Origin: Leisingera methylohalidivorans DSM 14336
GTDB taxonomy: Bacteria > Pseudomonadota > Alphaproteobacteria > Rhodobacterales > Rhodobacteraceae
Length of the DNA stretch: 64,000 bases
Assembly: GCF_000511355.1 (NCBI RefSeq)
Contig: NC_023135.1
Span: forward strand, 1,266,371 to 1,330,370
Direction of reading: 5' to 3'
Position numbers and translations under genes: made by a program. Positions 45,045 through 53,778 of this stretch are shown piece by piece. The notes under the pieces were generated by a model that saw only the letters and a program-made list of their open reading frames with translations, searched no databases and was not told where the DNA came from. How positions within the stretch are numbered: the first letter of the stretch is position 1; each line of letters opens with the position of its first letter.

Positions 45045-46348
45045 GCGTTACGAACTTCTTCGCCAATGCCGCCCGGCGGTTGGACCTGATGGTTCCCGGG
45101 TACTTCCCGGAGGCCAAACACAACCACTACAAGGACTTCAGCTGGCCTCAGACGCTGACCTTCCGGCAGCTGCATTCCATGTACCGGCGCAATGGCCTGG
45201 CCAGCGCTGGCGTCAATAAGACGATCCTGAAGACCTGGCAGGACACCCCGGAGATTTGGGAGACTGCCAAGGCCAAGGAAAGCCCGCTGGAGAAGGATAT
45301 CCGGCAGCGCTTCGAGGATCTGATGATCTGGCAGGCTCTGGCTGAAGCTGACCGGCGCGCGATGGTGGGCGGTTATGCCGGCGTGATCCTGCGCTTCCGC
45401 GACGACAAGCGCTTCGATCAGCCGGTTGATAGTGTTCGCGGCGGCCTGGACGGGCTGGCCGAGGTCATCCCGGCTTGGGGCGGCCAGGGCGCGCAGCTGG
45501 AGGTGGCCGAGTGGGTCACAGACGAGCGCTCCGAGGATTACGGCAAGCCCAAGATGTTCCGCTTCAACGAGGCGGCGGTGGGCAAAGGGCAAAACAAAGT
45601 CCGGCAGTTCATGGTCCACCCGGATCGGGTTCTGATCTGGTCCAAGGATGGCACGATCCACTGCGAGTCAGATCTGGAGCCGGGCTACAACGACCTGCTG
45701 GACGCCGAAAAGGTCAAGGGTGCAGGCGGTGAGGGGTTCTACAAGTCCGCCCGTGGCAACCCCGTTCTGGAAGCCGACAAGGAAATGAAGTGGGCCGACA
45801 TGGCGAAAGCCATGGGGGTTCCCGTTGGAGAACTCGCCGACAAGATGAACGAGCAGGTGGAGGACTTCCAGAAGGGGTTCGACAAGCTGCTGATGGTTCA
45901 GGGGATGCAGGCAAAAACGCTGCCGGTGACGCTGCCGACCGGCGACACCTACTTCAATGCGGCGGTCAATTCCTTCGCTGCCTCCCTCCTGATCCCGGTC
46001 AAGATCCTGCTCGGTTCGCAGACCGGTGAACGGGCCAGCACTGAGGACGCCACTGAGTGGAACCTGGTGAACAATGCCCGGCGCGTGAACTTCGCAAAGC
46101 CGCGCATCCGTGCGCTCCTGAACCGGCTGGAGCGTGTGGAGATCATCCCCGAGCGGGACTGGGCGATCAATTGGGCCGATCTGACCGACGCCAGCAAGGA
46201 CAAGAAGATCGAGCGGGCCGGGAAGATGGCCGACATCAACAAACAGCAACAGGACGAGCCGGTTTGGCGAGCAGCTGAGATCCGGGCCGCTGCCGGAGAC
46301 GAAGGCGTGCCGCCAAACGCTCTCAGCGATGATGGAGATGACCTATGA
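45041..46348 (+). CDS. Phage portal protein (DUF1073-type)
   Basis: 435 residues; SWPQTLTFRQLHSMYRRNGLASAGVNK near the N-terminus and later NSFAASLLIPVKILLGSQTGERASTEDATEWNLVNN, characteristic of DUF1073 portals. It forms the dodecameric ring at the packaging vertex. No extra C-terminal Acb1 domain is visible. Confidence 0.88.
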   Translation: MSVTNFFANAARRLDLMVPGYFPEAKHNHYKDFSWPQTLTFRQLHSMYRRNGLASAGVNKTILKTWQDTPEIWETAKAKESPLEKDIRQRFEDLMIWQALAEADRRAMVGGYAGVILRFRDDKRFDQPVDSVRGGLDGLAEVIPAWGGQGAQLEVAEWVTDERSEDYGKPKMFRFNEAAVGKGQNKVRQFMVHPDRVLIWSKDGTIHCESDLEPGYNDLLDAEKVKGAGGEGFYKSARGNPVLEADKEMKWADMAKAMGVPVGELADKMNEQVEDFQKGFDKLLMVQGMQAKTLPVTLPTGDTYFNAAVNSFAASLLIPVKILLGSQTGERASTEDATEWNLVNNARRVNFAKPRIRALLNRLERVEIIPERDWAINWADLTDASKDKKIERAGKMADINKQQQDEPVWRAAEIRAAAGDEGVPPNALSDDGDDL

Positions 46349-47496
46349 GCAAGACAGTCCGCGTCAATGTCCGCACGGCGGTGAACTCGGCAGCAATCCG
46401 GCGTGAGCGCCGCGACGGCCGGGACGTGTTGGTGGTTCCCAGTGCGACCCTGCCGGACGGGGTGGTGATGAACGGCATCCGCTACCCTGCGGAAGAGATT
46501 GCCAAGAGCTTCGCGAGCCTGGACCGCACCCCCGCTCCCTTGGGGCACCCAACCATGAATGGCAGTTTCGTCAGCGCATCAGCCCCAGAAGGCATGGTGC
46601 GCGGCTTCGTCGGCGCTTGGAACGAGAATGTGCGCCAGGAGGGAGGCCGGGTTCTGCTGGACAAGGTGATCGACGTGGAGTTTGCCAAGCAGCTTGAGGG
46701 CGGCAAGGCAGTTCTCAATGCCATTGAGAAAAGCGAACCCGTCCACACCTCAACCGGCCTGTTGTGCAATCTCGAAACCTGCAACGGCGACCAGCAGGAC
46801 GGCGCCAAGAGCGTCGCTCGAAACATCGAATTCGACCATGACGCCATCCTCCTCGGAGAAGATGGAGCCGCGACCCCCGACCAGGGCGTCGGCATGCTGG
46901 TGAACAAGGCCGTTGATCAGGACGGCAAGGAAATCGAGGTCATCAATTCAGCTTACGACGAAGTTGATAGAGAGCTCGACTGGGCGGCAGATCAGGCCGC
47001 CCGTGCTGCTGAACGCTTGGCCCGCGCGCCAGCAACAGAGCGCATCAAATCCGCAATTCTGGAGGCGCTAGGCTTCCCTGCGCGGGAACAACCTCTCAAC
47101 AAAGGAGAAGCAGAAATGGCTGATGAAAAGCAGCTGGAAGAGCTTTCCGTGAAGGTGAACACCCTCTCGGAAACAGTGGAAGGCCTCGTGAAAGGCCTGC
47201 CCGACTTGATCGGTAATGCGGTCAAGCCGCTGACCGACAATCTGGCCGAGATCCAGAACACCCAAAAGGCCAAGGATGAGGCCGAGAAGGCCGTGCTGGT
47301 CAACAAGGTGGTGAAAGGCGGCCTGCTTTCGGAAGACGATGCCAAAGCCACTCCGCTGAACACCCTGCGCGCTCTGGCCCCGAAGGCGGAGCCGGGCAAG
47401 GCAGCAGCGCTGAACGGTGCATTCGGCGGCACCCAGTCAGGCGACGAGTTCGCCGACTATGACCTCAACAAAGTGATCGACGGGGAGGCCAAGTAA
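46345..47496 (+). CDS. Capsid maturation protease/scaffold (DUF2213-like)
   Basis: 383 residues. N-terminal protease-like region: VVPSATLPDGVVMNGIRYPAEEIAKSF, PLGHPTM, and KSEPVHTSTGLLCNLE, in the order seen in DUF2213 capsid proteases. The C-terminal third (from about residue 258) is a separate helical scaffold domain with an apparent internal start. ATGA overlap with portal. Confidence 0.82.
   Translation: MSKTVRVNVRTAVNSAAIRRERRDGRDVLVVPSATLPDGVVMNGIRYPAEEIAKSFASLDRTPAPLGHPTMNGSFVSASAPEGMVRGFVGAWNENVRQEGGRVLLDKVIDVEFAKQLEGGKAVLNAIEKSEPVHTSTGLLCNLETCNGDQQDGAKSVARNIEFDHDAILLGEDGAATPDQGVGMLVNKAVDQDGKEIEVINSAYDEVDRELDWAADQAARAAERLARAPATERIKSAILEALGFPAREQPLNKGEAEMADEKQLEELSVKVNTLSETVEGLVKGLPDLIGNAVKPLTDNLAEIQNTQKAKDEAEKAVLVNKVVKGGLLSEDDAKATPLNTLRALAPKAEPGKAAALNGAFGGTQSGDEFADYDLNKVIDGEAK
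47116..47496 (+). CDS. Internal-start capsid scaffold protein
   Basis: In-frame ATG at 47116 (MADEKQLEELSVKV...) with AAAGGAG 8 bases upstream inside the protease gene. The product of 126 residues would equal the C-terminal scaffold domain, as with lambda C/Nu3. Inferred from the ribosome site and coiled-coil start. Confidence 0.7.
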   Translation: MADEKQLEELSVKVNTLSETVEGLVKGLPDLIGNAVKPLTDNLAEIQNTQKAKDEAEKAVLVNKVVKGGLLSEDDAKATPLNTLRALAPKAEPGKAAALNGAFGGTQSGDEFADYDLNKVIDGEAK

Positions 47497-47930
47497 TGTC
47501 CGGCAACACCATCTATCGCGGCCCGACCGATCGTCAGCCGCGCACTGTCACGCAGAAGGTATCCGGCGCCTACCTGCCGGGCACCTTCGTTGAAGACGAT
47601 GGCTCGAACTTCGTTCAGCTCACCACCGCGGTCGGCAAGCGCCCGCTGCTGCTGGGCGCGCTGGACTTCGCGGGCGCGGTCATCACTGCCGCCTACACCT
47701 CGGGTGATACCGGCGTGGCCTATGAGCCGGAGCCCGGCCAGAACTACCAGGCTGCGTTGGCGAATGCGACCTATGCCAAAGACGCACCGCTCACCATCGC
47801 GGCCGACGGCCGTCTCGCCGCCGCAACTTCGGGCAGCCGGGTTGTGGCCTACTTCAACGATACTCCGGGCGCATTCACGGCGGGCCAGCTGGCCGATGTT
47901 GTGATCGCGGACGGCTACATCGCCGCATAA
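47496..47930 (+). CDS. Capsid decoration-type protein
   Basis: 144 residues, beta-rich, glycine and threonine rich (PGTFVEDDGSNFVQLTTAVGKRPLL, AADGRLAAATSGSRVVAYFND). Located between scaffold and capsid genes with a one-base overlap (TAATG). Role by position. Confidence 0.75.
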   Translation: MSGNTIYRGPTDRQPRTVTQKVSGAYLPGTFVEDDGSNFVQLTTAVGKRPLLLGALDFAGAVITAAYTSGDTGVAYEPEPGQNYQAALANATYAKDAPLTIAADGRLAAATSGSRVVAYFNDTPGAFTAGQLADVVIADGYIAA

Positions 47931-47941
47931 GGGGGAGCCAG

Positions 47942-48928
47942 ATGCTTCGTTTCACCCAACAGCAGCAGGCTTTCCTGCTGAACAACCGCCGCAGCTTCAA
48001 CGGCCGCCAAGAGGCCCTGGCAAATGCCATGGGCGAGGGCATGCTGGGCAATGCGCACGCTTTGCCCAAGGACGTTTGGGGCCAGTGGGATCGCGAAGGC
48101 GTTGAGCTGCAGCGCTCCATGCTGGCCGTATTCAACGACCTGGCGGCCTCGGTCTCTTCGCCGATGGCCATCGGCAAGCTGATCCACTACTTCCAGACCA
48201 TCAGCGACTCCGGTGAGGCGAACGTCTCCTTGGATGGCCGCTCGAAGGCCCGGACCGACAAGCCGACCTTCGACTACCACGGCACACCGCTGCCCATCGT
48301 GGACAGCCAGTTCGGCTTTGGCTGGCGCGAAGTAGAGGCCGCAAGCACCGAGGGCTTTACGCTGGATCCGGCTGCGCGCACGAACGCAAACCGCAAGGTT
48401 GCCGAAACGCTGGAGACTGCAGTGCTGAGCGGCTTCAGTTCCATCACCGTGAACGGTCAGTCCTCCTACGGCCTGCGCAACCATCCGAAGCGGAACACCC
48501 GCGCCACCGGGGTTGCTCTCAACGGCGCAACGGGCGCCCAGTGGCTGGCAGAGATCACGGCGACCCTGAAGCTGCTGCACGCGGCAAACTTCAAGGTGCC
48601 GGCAACCCTCTACCTGAACTGGGATGACTGGTTCTATGCAGGCTCCACCGAATTCGCAGCCGGCTACCCGAAGACCATTGCGCAACGCGTGCTGGAAATC
48701 CCGGGTGTTCGCGAGGTCATTCCTGCCGACAGCGTGGCTGCGAACGAGATCATGGGCGTGGTCAAAGACCGCCGGGCGATGCAGGTGCTGAACGGGATGC
48801 CGATTGCCACCCGTGCGCAGTTCCGCGCCAACCCGGAGGATGATTACAACTTCGTCACCATGGCGGCCGCTGCGCTCGAAATCAAATTTGACGCGGAAGA
48901 CAACTGCGGCATCGCGCATTCCAGCTGA
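47942..48928 (+). CDS. Major capsid protein
   Basis: 328 residues; begins LRFTQQQQAFLLNNRRSF. Core includes VDSQFGFGWREVEAAS, ANRKVAETLETAVLSGFSSITVNGQSSYGL, and QVLNGMPIATRAQFRANPEDDYNFVTMAAAALEIKF, an HK97-fold capsid pattern. No large N-terminal delta domain, consistent with a separate scaffold. Confidence 0.88.
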   Translation: MLRFTQQQQAFLLNNRRSFNGRQEALANAMGEGMLGNAHALPKDVWGQWDREGVELQRSMLAVFNDLAASVSSPMAIGKLIHYFQTISDSGEANVSLDGRSKARTDKPTFDYHGTPLPIVDSQFGFGWREVEAASTEGFTLDPAARTNANRKVAETLETAVLSGFSSITVNGQSSYGLRNHPKRNTRATGVALNGATGAQWLAEITATLKLLHAANFKVPATLYLNWDDWFYAGSTEFAAGYPKTIAQRVLEIPGVREVIPADSVAANEIMGVVKDRRAMQVLNGMPIATRAQFRANPEDDYNFVTMAAAALEIKFDAEDNCGIAHSS

Positions 48929-48988
48929 TGGGCTTTGGTGTGGGGCTGGGTGACCGGCCCCCATCCTAAACCCATAGGAGGAAAGACC

Positions 48989-49171
48989 ATGAAAGTGAAA
49001 ATCACTCAAAAAGGCGTGTTCGACCAGAAGGGCGAACGGGTTGAAGTCGGCGAAGTTCTGACGGTGAAGGGGGGCAAGATGCCGCCTCACTTGATCGGCA
49101 AGGCCGTTGAGCTGGATGCCGCCCCGGGCGAGGGCAAGGTGCCCGTTACCAATCCGAACAAGGACACCTAA
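48989..49171 (+). CDS. Small head protein (60 aa)
   Basis: MKVKITQKGVFDQKGERVEVGEVLTVKGGKMPPH..., small beta-barrel-like protein common after capsid genes. GGAGG is 6 bases before ATG 48989. Confidence 0.78.
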   Translation: MKVKITQKGVFDQKGERVEVGEVLTVKGGKMPPHLIGKAVELDAAPGEGKVPVTNPNKDT

Positions 49172-49174
49172 GCC

Positions 49175-49576
49175 GTGGTCTACGGCGATCTGGACGGCCT
49201 GCGCGCCTACGCCATGGCGCGCGGCAACTCCAGCCTTGGCGAAGATGCGGACGTATCAGCGGCTCTGCAGCGAGGGAGCGATTACATCCGCTTCTTCTAT
49301 GCGGCGAACTCAGTGAGAACGCCTGCTGACAGCGATCTGGAAGCGGCTGCTTATGAGGCGGCACAGATCGAGGCGGCTAAGCCGGGGTTCTTCAATCAGA
49401 CCTATACCCCGGGCGAAGCCAAGGTACTGACTGAGGTCAAAGGCATCAAGTGGACCGTGGTCGGCAATGGCGCAGGAGACGGCGCCATGACACCCACAAG
49501 CACAATCATTGAGGCCATTCTTGGCCCCTATACCCCCCGGTCCGCAGGTCTGGGCATTCGGAGCCTGGGCGCATGA
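49175..49576 (+). CDS. DnaT-like head-tail adaptor
   Basis: 133 residues from GTG 49175: GDLDGLRAYAMARGNSSL, ALQRGSDYIRFFYA, EVKGIKWTVVGN, and a C-terminal IIEAILGPY. Matches the putative DnaT-like ssDNA-binding family that in phages serves as a neck adaptor (gp6-like). Confidence 0.8.
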   Translation: MVYGDLDGLRAYAMARGNSSLGEDADVSAALQRGSDYIRFFYAANSVRTPADSDLEAAAYEAAQIEAAKPGFFNQTYTPGEAKVLTEVKGIKWTVVGNGAGDGAMTPTSTIIEAILGPYTPRSAGLGIRSLGA

Positions 49577-49989
49577 GCGGCTTTGACATCGCAGAAGAGA
49601 TCGCCGCGGCGCTGGCGGAGGCCGGCGAAGCAGTCGGCGACGGGCCGATGATGTGCACGCTGAAGCGGGCGGGCGAGGGCGATAAGCTCAACCCGCGCAA
49701 TGTCGGCGCTGATGGCCGCCCGGTGCGCCCGGTCGACACGTTCCACGAGTTGGTGGCGGTACAGGGCTTCCAACAGGTGCGCGACGCCTCCGGCACGCTG
49801 CTGACACAGCAGATCCGCAAAGTTACAGTGAATGCCACCGGTGTTGAGCCCAGAGACGGCGACACTATCGCGATAGGCGTTGCAATGGCGGATGCGGCAG
49901 AGGACACTAAATACACGCGTATCGAGAAAGTGACCCCATTCGCTCCCGGCGGAACGGCGCTTTCCTATGACTTGGAGCTGAAATCCTGA
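49573..49989 (+). CDS. Head-tail joining protein
   Basis: 138 residues; ATGA overlap with the adaptor gene. Contains TLKRAGEGDKLNPRNVGADGRPVRPVDTFHELVAV and GDTIAIGVAMADAAEDTKYTRIEKV, a head-closure-like beta barrel. Role by position. Confidence 0.7.
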   Translation: MSGFDIAEEIAAALAEAGEAVGDGPMMCTLKRAGEGDKLNPRNVGADGRPVRPVDTFHELVAVQGFQQVRDASGTLLTQQIRKVTVNATGVEPRDGDTIAIGVAMADAAEDTKYTRIEKVTPFAPGGTALSYDLELKS

Positions 49990-49997
49990 CCGACCTG

Positions 49998-50198
49998 GTG
50001 CAACAGAATGCAGACTTGTTTCAGGGCATCGACAGCCCATCGCAGGCCTACACTGTTTACCGCCACCTTGAGGATGGGAACGAAACGCTGGCCACCCTGG
50101 CCGCAGCTTATCCTGTTGAAATCTTCCAGGACGCAGACAAGCAAATCCAGAGCGCGTTCCTTCTGGGTGTGCTGATGGGGCTCGCAGCCAACATTTGA
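49998..50198 (+). CDS. Small phage protein (66 aa)
   Basis: GTG start at 49998 (QQNADLFQGIDSPSQAYTVYRHLED...), helical C-terminus QIQSAFLLGVLMGLAANI. No close ribosome site; an upstream non-ATG start is possible. Confidence 0.55.
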   Translation: MQQNADLFQGIDSPSQAYTVYRHLEDGNETLATLAAAYPVEIFQDADKQIQSAFLLGVLMGLAANI

Positions 50199-50215
50199 CA
50201 AAACGAGAGGGTGCC

Positions 50216-51214
50216 ATGGCATCTCAGCGGCAGGCCTTGATCGAGGCGCTGCGCAAACTTGAACCGGGCATTCGCCGCGCGTTCGAGGATGCGATACAGC
50301 GCGCCTCAAGCGCAATCAGCTTGAAACAGGTGATCGAGTTGATGGAAGCGAACCGCTTTGAGGATCTGGTGCGGCTCCTGCGCATTGATCAATCCGTCCT
50401 GTACCCGCTGACTGAGGCTCTGCGGGGCGGGTACATCGTCGGCGGCAATCTGGGCTCGGCTGTGGCCCCGAAAAGCCTGATTGGCTATTTCGGCTTCAAT
50501 GGCCGCCATGAACGCGCCGAGGCATGGCTTACGCAGAACGGCGCCCGGTTCATCCAGGGGATCACGGAAGAGAGCACTCAAACAGTGCGCACCGCGGTGC
50601 AGGCAGGTATACAGCAGGGGCGTTCGTCCCGTGCAGTTGCGGCTGAGCTGATTGGCCGGCGCGTTGGCAGCCGCCGGGTAGGCGGCTATCTGGGGCTCAC
50701 CGCCCAGCAGGCGGACAGCATCATATCCGGCCGGTCCAAGCTGGCCAGCGGTGATCCAGTACAGATGCGGGAATACCTGGGGTTGAAGCTGCGCGACAAG
50801 CGGTTCGACCGGACCATCCTCAAAGCGAGCCGCGAAGGCCGGTCCATCACCGGCAAGCAGTTGGATCAGATCATGGAGGCGCACCGCTCCAAGGCATTGC
50901 GCTACCGTGCCAAGGTGGTTGCCAAATTCGAAGCCCGCGAGGCGCTGGCAGCTGGCCGCGAGGAAGCCATGGTGCAGCTGCTGGACCGTCCGGACGTGGA
51001 GGAAGTCACCGCTCGATGGCAGCACAACCTGAGCAAGGAACCGCGCCCGGACCACGTGACCATGAGTGGCACGGTGATCACGCTGGGGCAGGGGTTCCAG
51101 TTCCCGGACGGTACCCGCATGAAACGCCCGCATGATCAGAACGGTCCGCTACGGCACCGGATCGGCTGCAATTGCATGGCCATTTACCGGTTGAAACTGC
51201 GGAGGCACGGATGA
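50216..51214 (+). CDS. Head morphogenesis/minor capsid protein (Mu F-like)
   Basis: 332 residues from ATG 50216 (GAGAGGG just upstream; a TTG at 50195 is also open). Helical N-terminus, then RQHNLSKEPRP-like and C-terminal HDQNGPLRHRIGCNCMAIYRL, the Cys pair typical of phage head morphogenesis proteins. Possibly ejected with DNA. Overlaps the next gene by four bases. Confidence 0.83.
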   Translation: MASQRQALIEALRKLEPGIRRAFEDAIQRASSAISLKQVIELMEANRFEDLVRLLRIDQSVLYPLTEALRGGYIVGGNLGSAVAPKSLIGYFGFNGRHERAEAWLTQNGARFIQGITEESTQTVRTAVQAGIQQGRSSRAVAAELIGRRVGSRRVGGYLGLTAQQADSIISGRSKLASGDPVQMREYLGLKLRDKRFDRTILKASREGRSITGKQLDQIMEAHRSKALRYRAKVVAKFEAREALAAGREEAMVQLLDRPDVEEVTARWQHNLSKEPRPDHVTMSGTVITLGQGFQFPDGTRMKRPHDQNGPLRHRIGCNCMAIYRLKLRRHG

Positions 51215-51648
51215 GCAAGAGTTTCGAGCTGCAACTGGCTGAAATCGCAGATCGGGTTTTGGATGACGCCAAATTCATCGCCACCGAAGCAACGCAAGAC
51301 CTCATGGAGGCAGCGCAGACGCCGCAGATAGGCGTGTCGCGCGGCGGCGACGGCTTCGAAGAGGGCAAGATCCCTGTTGATGAGGGTGATCTGATCAACT
51401 CGCTTGTCAGCAGTCTAAACGGGGCGCGGGTCGGAGGTGAGGACCAGGCGAGCTATGGCGTGGCCATTGCCGGTTTCGAGCTCGGCGACGTGCTGGAATT
51501 CGGTTGGACGCAGGAGTATGCGCCGGCCATCGAATACGGCTGGACTACCGGCAGCGGCAAGCAGGTGCCGGGCCGCCACTTCGTGGGCGCCAACGTAGCC
51601 CGCTGGCAGGAGTTCATTGATGCGGCGGTAGCGAAGGTGTGCAAATGA
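51211..51648 (+). CDS. HK97 gp10-like tail component
   Basis: 145 residues from ATG 51211, with GGAGG upstream. PVDEGDLINSLVSSL, AGFELGDVLEFGWTQEYAPAIEYG and RHFVGANVARWQEFID match the gp10-type (tail completion) family. Confidence 0.82.
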   Translation: MSKSFELQLAEIADRVLDDAKFIATEATQDLMEAAQTPQIGVSRGGDGFEEGKIPVDEGDLINSLVSSLNGARVGGEDQASYGVAIAGFELGDVLEFGWTQEYAPAIEYGWTTGSGKQVPGRHFVGANVARWQEFIDAAVAKVCK

Positions 51649-52046
51649 TCCGTGAGAGTGATATTTCCGACGCCTTAGCGGCCCGTCTGGAGGAGGTCGT
51701 CGGCATCCCGGCCATCATCTGGGAAAACGAGGACGCAGAGCCGAATCCCGAGGAGGAATACATTGTTGTTGAGCTAGTGAGGTTGCCCCCGCAGGATGCA
51801 ACGCTGAACGGAGACGGAACGGTCCAGCGGGGCTTTATGCAAGCTGCGGTTCTCACTGAGCTGGGCCAGCTCGCTCGCCGGGGGGAACGGCTGGCTGAGA
51901 ACATCGCCGAGCATTTCCCCAAGGCGTTGAAGCTGGCTGTCCCGGGCGGCAAGATCACCATTAACCGCCCGGCCTTCATCGGGAAGGGCTACCGGGATGG
52001 CACGCATTGGAGGGTGCCGGTCCATATCCACTACCAAGCATCTTAA
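51645..52046 (+). CDS. Tail terminator-like protein (DUF4128)
   Basis: 133 residues; ISDALAARLEEVVGIPAIIWENE and FPKALKLAVPGGKITINRPAFIGKGYRDGTHWRVPVHIHY fit the tail terminator pattern. ATGA overlap with the gp10-like gene. Confidence 0.8.
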   Translation: MIRESDISDALAARLEEVVGIPAIIWENEDAEPNPEEEYIVVELVRLPPQDATLNGDGTVQRGFMQAAVLTELGQLARRGERLAENIAEHFPKALKLAVPGGKITINRPAFIGKGYRDGTHWRVPVHIHYQAS

Positions 52047-52053
52047 GTAGCCA

Positions 52054-52251
52054 ATGGAGGTCGAATTGACTGGCAAAACCAAATCCCAGCCCACTGTGCG
52101 GAAGGCTACTGCCAAGCCGCAGCGCGTTGAGCTCGTGAACACCGACAAGCGCAACGGCACAATCGGCCAGACCGCGCGGCCGTTTGAAACGGATCTGGAC
52201 GCCTGGCTCGCGAAGGGCTGGACGCGGAAATCGGCGGGGAACGCCGAGTAA
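52054..52251 (+). CDS. Small phage protein (65 aa)
   Basis: MEVELTGKTKSQPTVRKATAK..., basic; GTIGQTARPFETDLDAWLAKGWTRK. Immediately before the tail-tube gene and a terminator. No family recognised. Confidence 0.65.
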   Translation: MEVELTGKTKSQPTVRKATAKPQRVELVNTDKRNGTIGQTARPFETDLDAWLAKGWTRKSAGNAE

Positions 52252-52302
52252 CCCCACCGGCTCGCGGGGCAAAGCGGGCATTCCCCACAACCTGAACTGA
52301 AC

Positions 52303-52322
52303 ACCCCGCGTGCGGGGTTTTT
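52303..52322 (+). terminator. Intra-operon terminator before the tail tube gene
   Basis: ACCCCGC-gt-GCGGGGT followed by TTTTT. Lies inside the late operon, so it would adjust expression of tail genes or require antitermination. Confidence 0.8.
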
Positions 52323-52339
52323 CTGCATGGAGAACTGAC

Positions 52340-52828
52340 ATGACGCAGAACCATCTCGGCAAGACTATTTTTGTTGCCAAAGCACTGCCCGCCACCAACG
52401 ACTCCGCGGGTTTCGAGGCGCTGACCTGGGTGCAGGCCAAGGGCCTCATCACCCTTCCGCAGCTAGGCACCTCGCATTCGATGATCGACATTCCTGACCT
52501 GTCCACCGGCTTCACCACTGCGGTGAAAGGCGCGGGCCAGGGCGTTGATACTACCATGACCTTCCGCAAAGTGGACGGCGACACCGGCCAGGCCGACTTG
52601 ATCGGCCAGGCTATCGACAACGACGGAATCCTGTCCGTGAAGATCGTGAACGGCACTGGCACTGACACGGGCCACGGTCCGGCGCCGGTGACCGGTGATG
52701 CGGTCGAATACGCACAGGGGATCGCGCACAGCTACCAGCCCAACCAGGGCGACAACAGCTCCCATGAGGGCTTCCAGGCCGGCTTCCGCCAGAACGCACT
52801 GACCGTCGAGGCCACTCAGCCCGCCTAA
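52340..52828 (+). CDS. Major tail tube protein
   Basis: 162 residues: LTWVQAKGLITLPQLGTS, TTMTFRKVDGDTGQADLIGQAID, then AYQPNQGDNSSHEGFQAGFRQNALTVEA-type strands typical of tail tube proteins. GGAG precedes ATG 52340. Polymerises into the tail tube. Confidence 0.87.
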   Translation: MTQNHLGKTIFVAKALPATNDSAGFEALTWVQAKGLITLPQLGTSHSMIDIPDLSTGFTTAVKGAGQGVDTTMTFRKVDGDTGQADLIGQAIDNDGILSVKIVNGTGTDTGHGPAPVTGDAVEYAQGIAHSYQPNQGDNSSHEGFQAGFRQNALTVEATQPA

Positions 52829-52924
52829 TCCCGGCCGGGACCGGGGCGGGCCGCGTTCGTGGTCGCGCCCGCCCCACATCACGCAACCACGATTTCACCA
52901 CATCAACACCACGGAGAATGAACC

Positions 52925-53398
52925 ATGACCGCATTTGCACGCATCAACACCCGCCAGGACGCTGAACAGGGTGCAACCTGGCACGTCGAATTTGACGGTG
53001 AGCCGCTGTTCCATGACGGCGAGGCAATCGAGATGGACTTCCTGGGCCTGGAAAGCGATGCCGGCCGCCGTGCCGCAGCTGCGATGGTCCGCAAGATGGA
53101 CAAGAAAAGCAAAGGCAAGCGCAAGAGCGCGACGATGAGCGTCCAGGACATGATCGACGCCGCCGAGGACAGCGAGCTGGCCCGCGCAGAGTTCTACTCG
53201 AAGCTCTGCACCGGCTGGCGCGGCGTGACCTACATTGAGGACGCTGACCTGGATAACCCCGATGCCCAGCCCGCGCTCATGGAGTTCTCGCGGGAGAACG
53301 CGCTGAAGCTGTTCAGCACACGCGTCTGGATCATGGAGGGGGTTGATGGTTTTTTGGGCGACAAGGGCAACTTCACGCGGGAAATCGTGAACAGCTGA
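52925..53398 (+). CDS. Tail assembly chaperone (short product, gpG-like)
   Basis: 157 residues, ending FTREIVNS. Helical and charged (AAAAMVRKMDKKSKGKRKSATMSVQDMIDAAEDSE). Located between tail tube and tape measure. A slippery site at 53350 lets some ribosomes fuse it to the next frame. Confidence 0.85.
   Translation: MTAFARINTRQDAEQGATWHVEFDGEPLFHDGEAIEMDFLGLESDAGRRAAAAMVRKMDKKSKGKRKSATMSVQDMIDAAEDSELARAEFYSKLCTGWRGVTYIEDADLDNPDAQPALMEFSRENALKLFSTRVWIMEGVDGFLGDKGNFTREIVNS
53350..53356 (+). other. Programmed -1 frameshift site
   Basis: TTTTTTG in phase T-TTT-TTG, 42 bases before the short stop. A -1 slip enters a frame open to 53778; its only upstream stop (TGA at 53344) lies just before the site. 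Confidence 0.85.
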
Positions 53399-53778
53399 TC
53401 CTCGCCGCCCAGCAGCTGGGGTTCCTGCACAGCGCTATCGAGGTCAAAAAGCCTGACGGCAGCGCGGAACGCACTGAGCCCCAGCGAATCCAGGCTTACT
53501 TGGATGCGGAAATGGATCCGCCGCTCCCCGAGCTGAGCGAGTACCAGAGCATGATCTGGCGGGCCTTCCTTGAGGTTGGCCCTGCCATGCCGGGTTCGAT
53601 GGACGAGGTTCCGCTTTCCTGGGCAGAGGTTGACGCCTTTGCTCGCAACAGCCCGGAAATCACCGATGCCTGGGAGGTCCAAGCGCTGGTGCGGATGAGC
53701 CAAGAATACCTGTCCGAACGGCGCAGGGGAACTGAGGCGCTCACAAAGGCCCCAATGGAGAGAGAGGAAGCGGTATGA
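53356..53778 (+). CDS. Tail assembly chaperone, frameshift extension (gpGT-like)
   Basis: Reads in the -1 frame after the slip: GRQGQLHAGNREQLILAAQQ... to EREEAV, 140 residues, making a fused product of about 284. It has no own start near the site. Together with the short product it matches the G/GT pair that loads the tape measure. Confidence 0.82.
   Translation, partial: GRQGQLHAGNREQLILAAQQLGFLHSAIEVKKPDGSAERTEPQRIQAYLDAEMDPPLPELSEYQSMIWRAFLEVGPAMPGSMDEVPLSWAEVDAFARNSPEITDAWEVQALVRMSQEYLSERRRGTEALTKAPMEREEAV

Noticed and set aside
45041..46348. Possible Acb1-type anti-CBASS function of the DUF1073 protein
   Set aside because: The length and motifs fit a portal protein only; no extra C-terminal phosphodiesterase region is visible.
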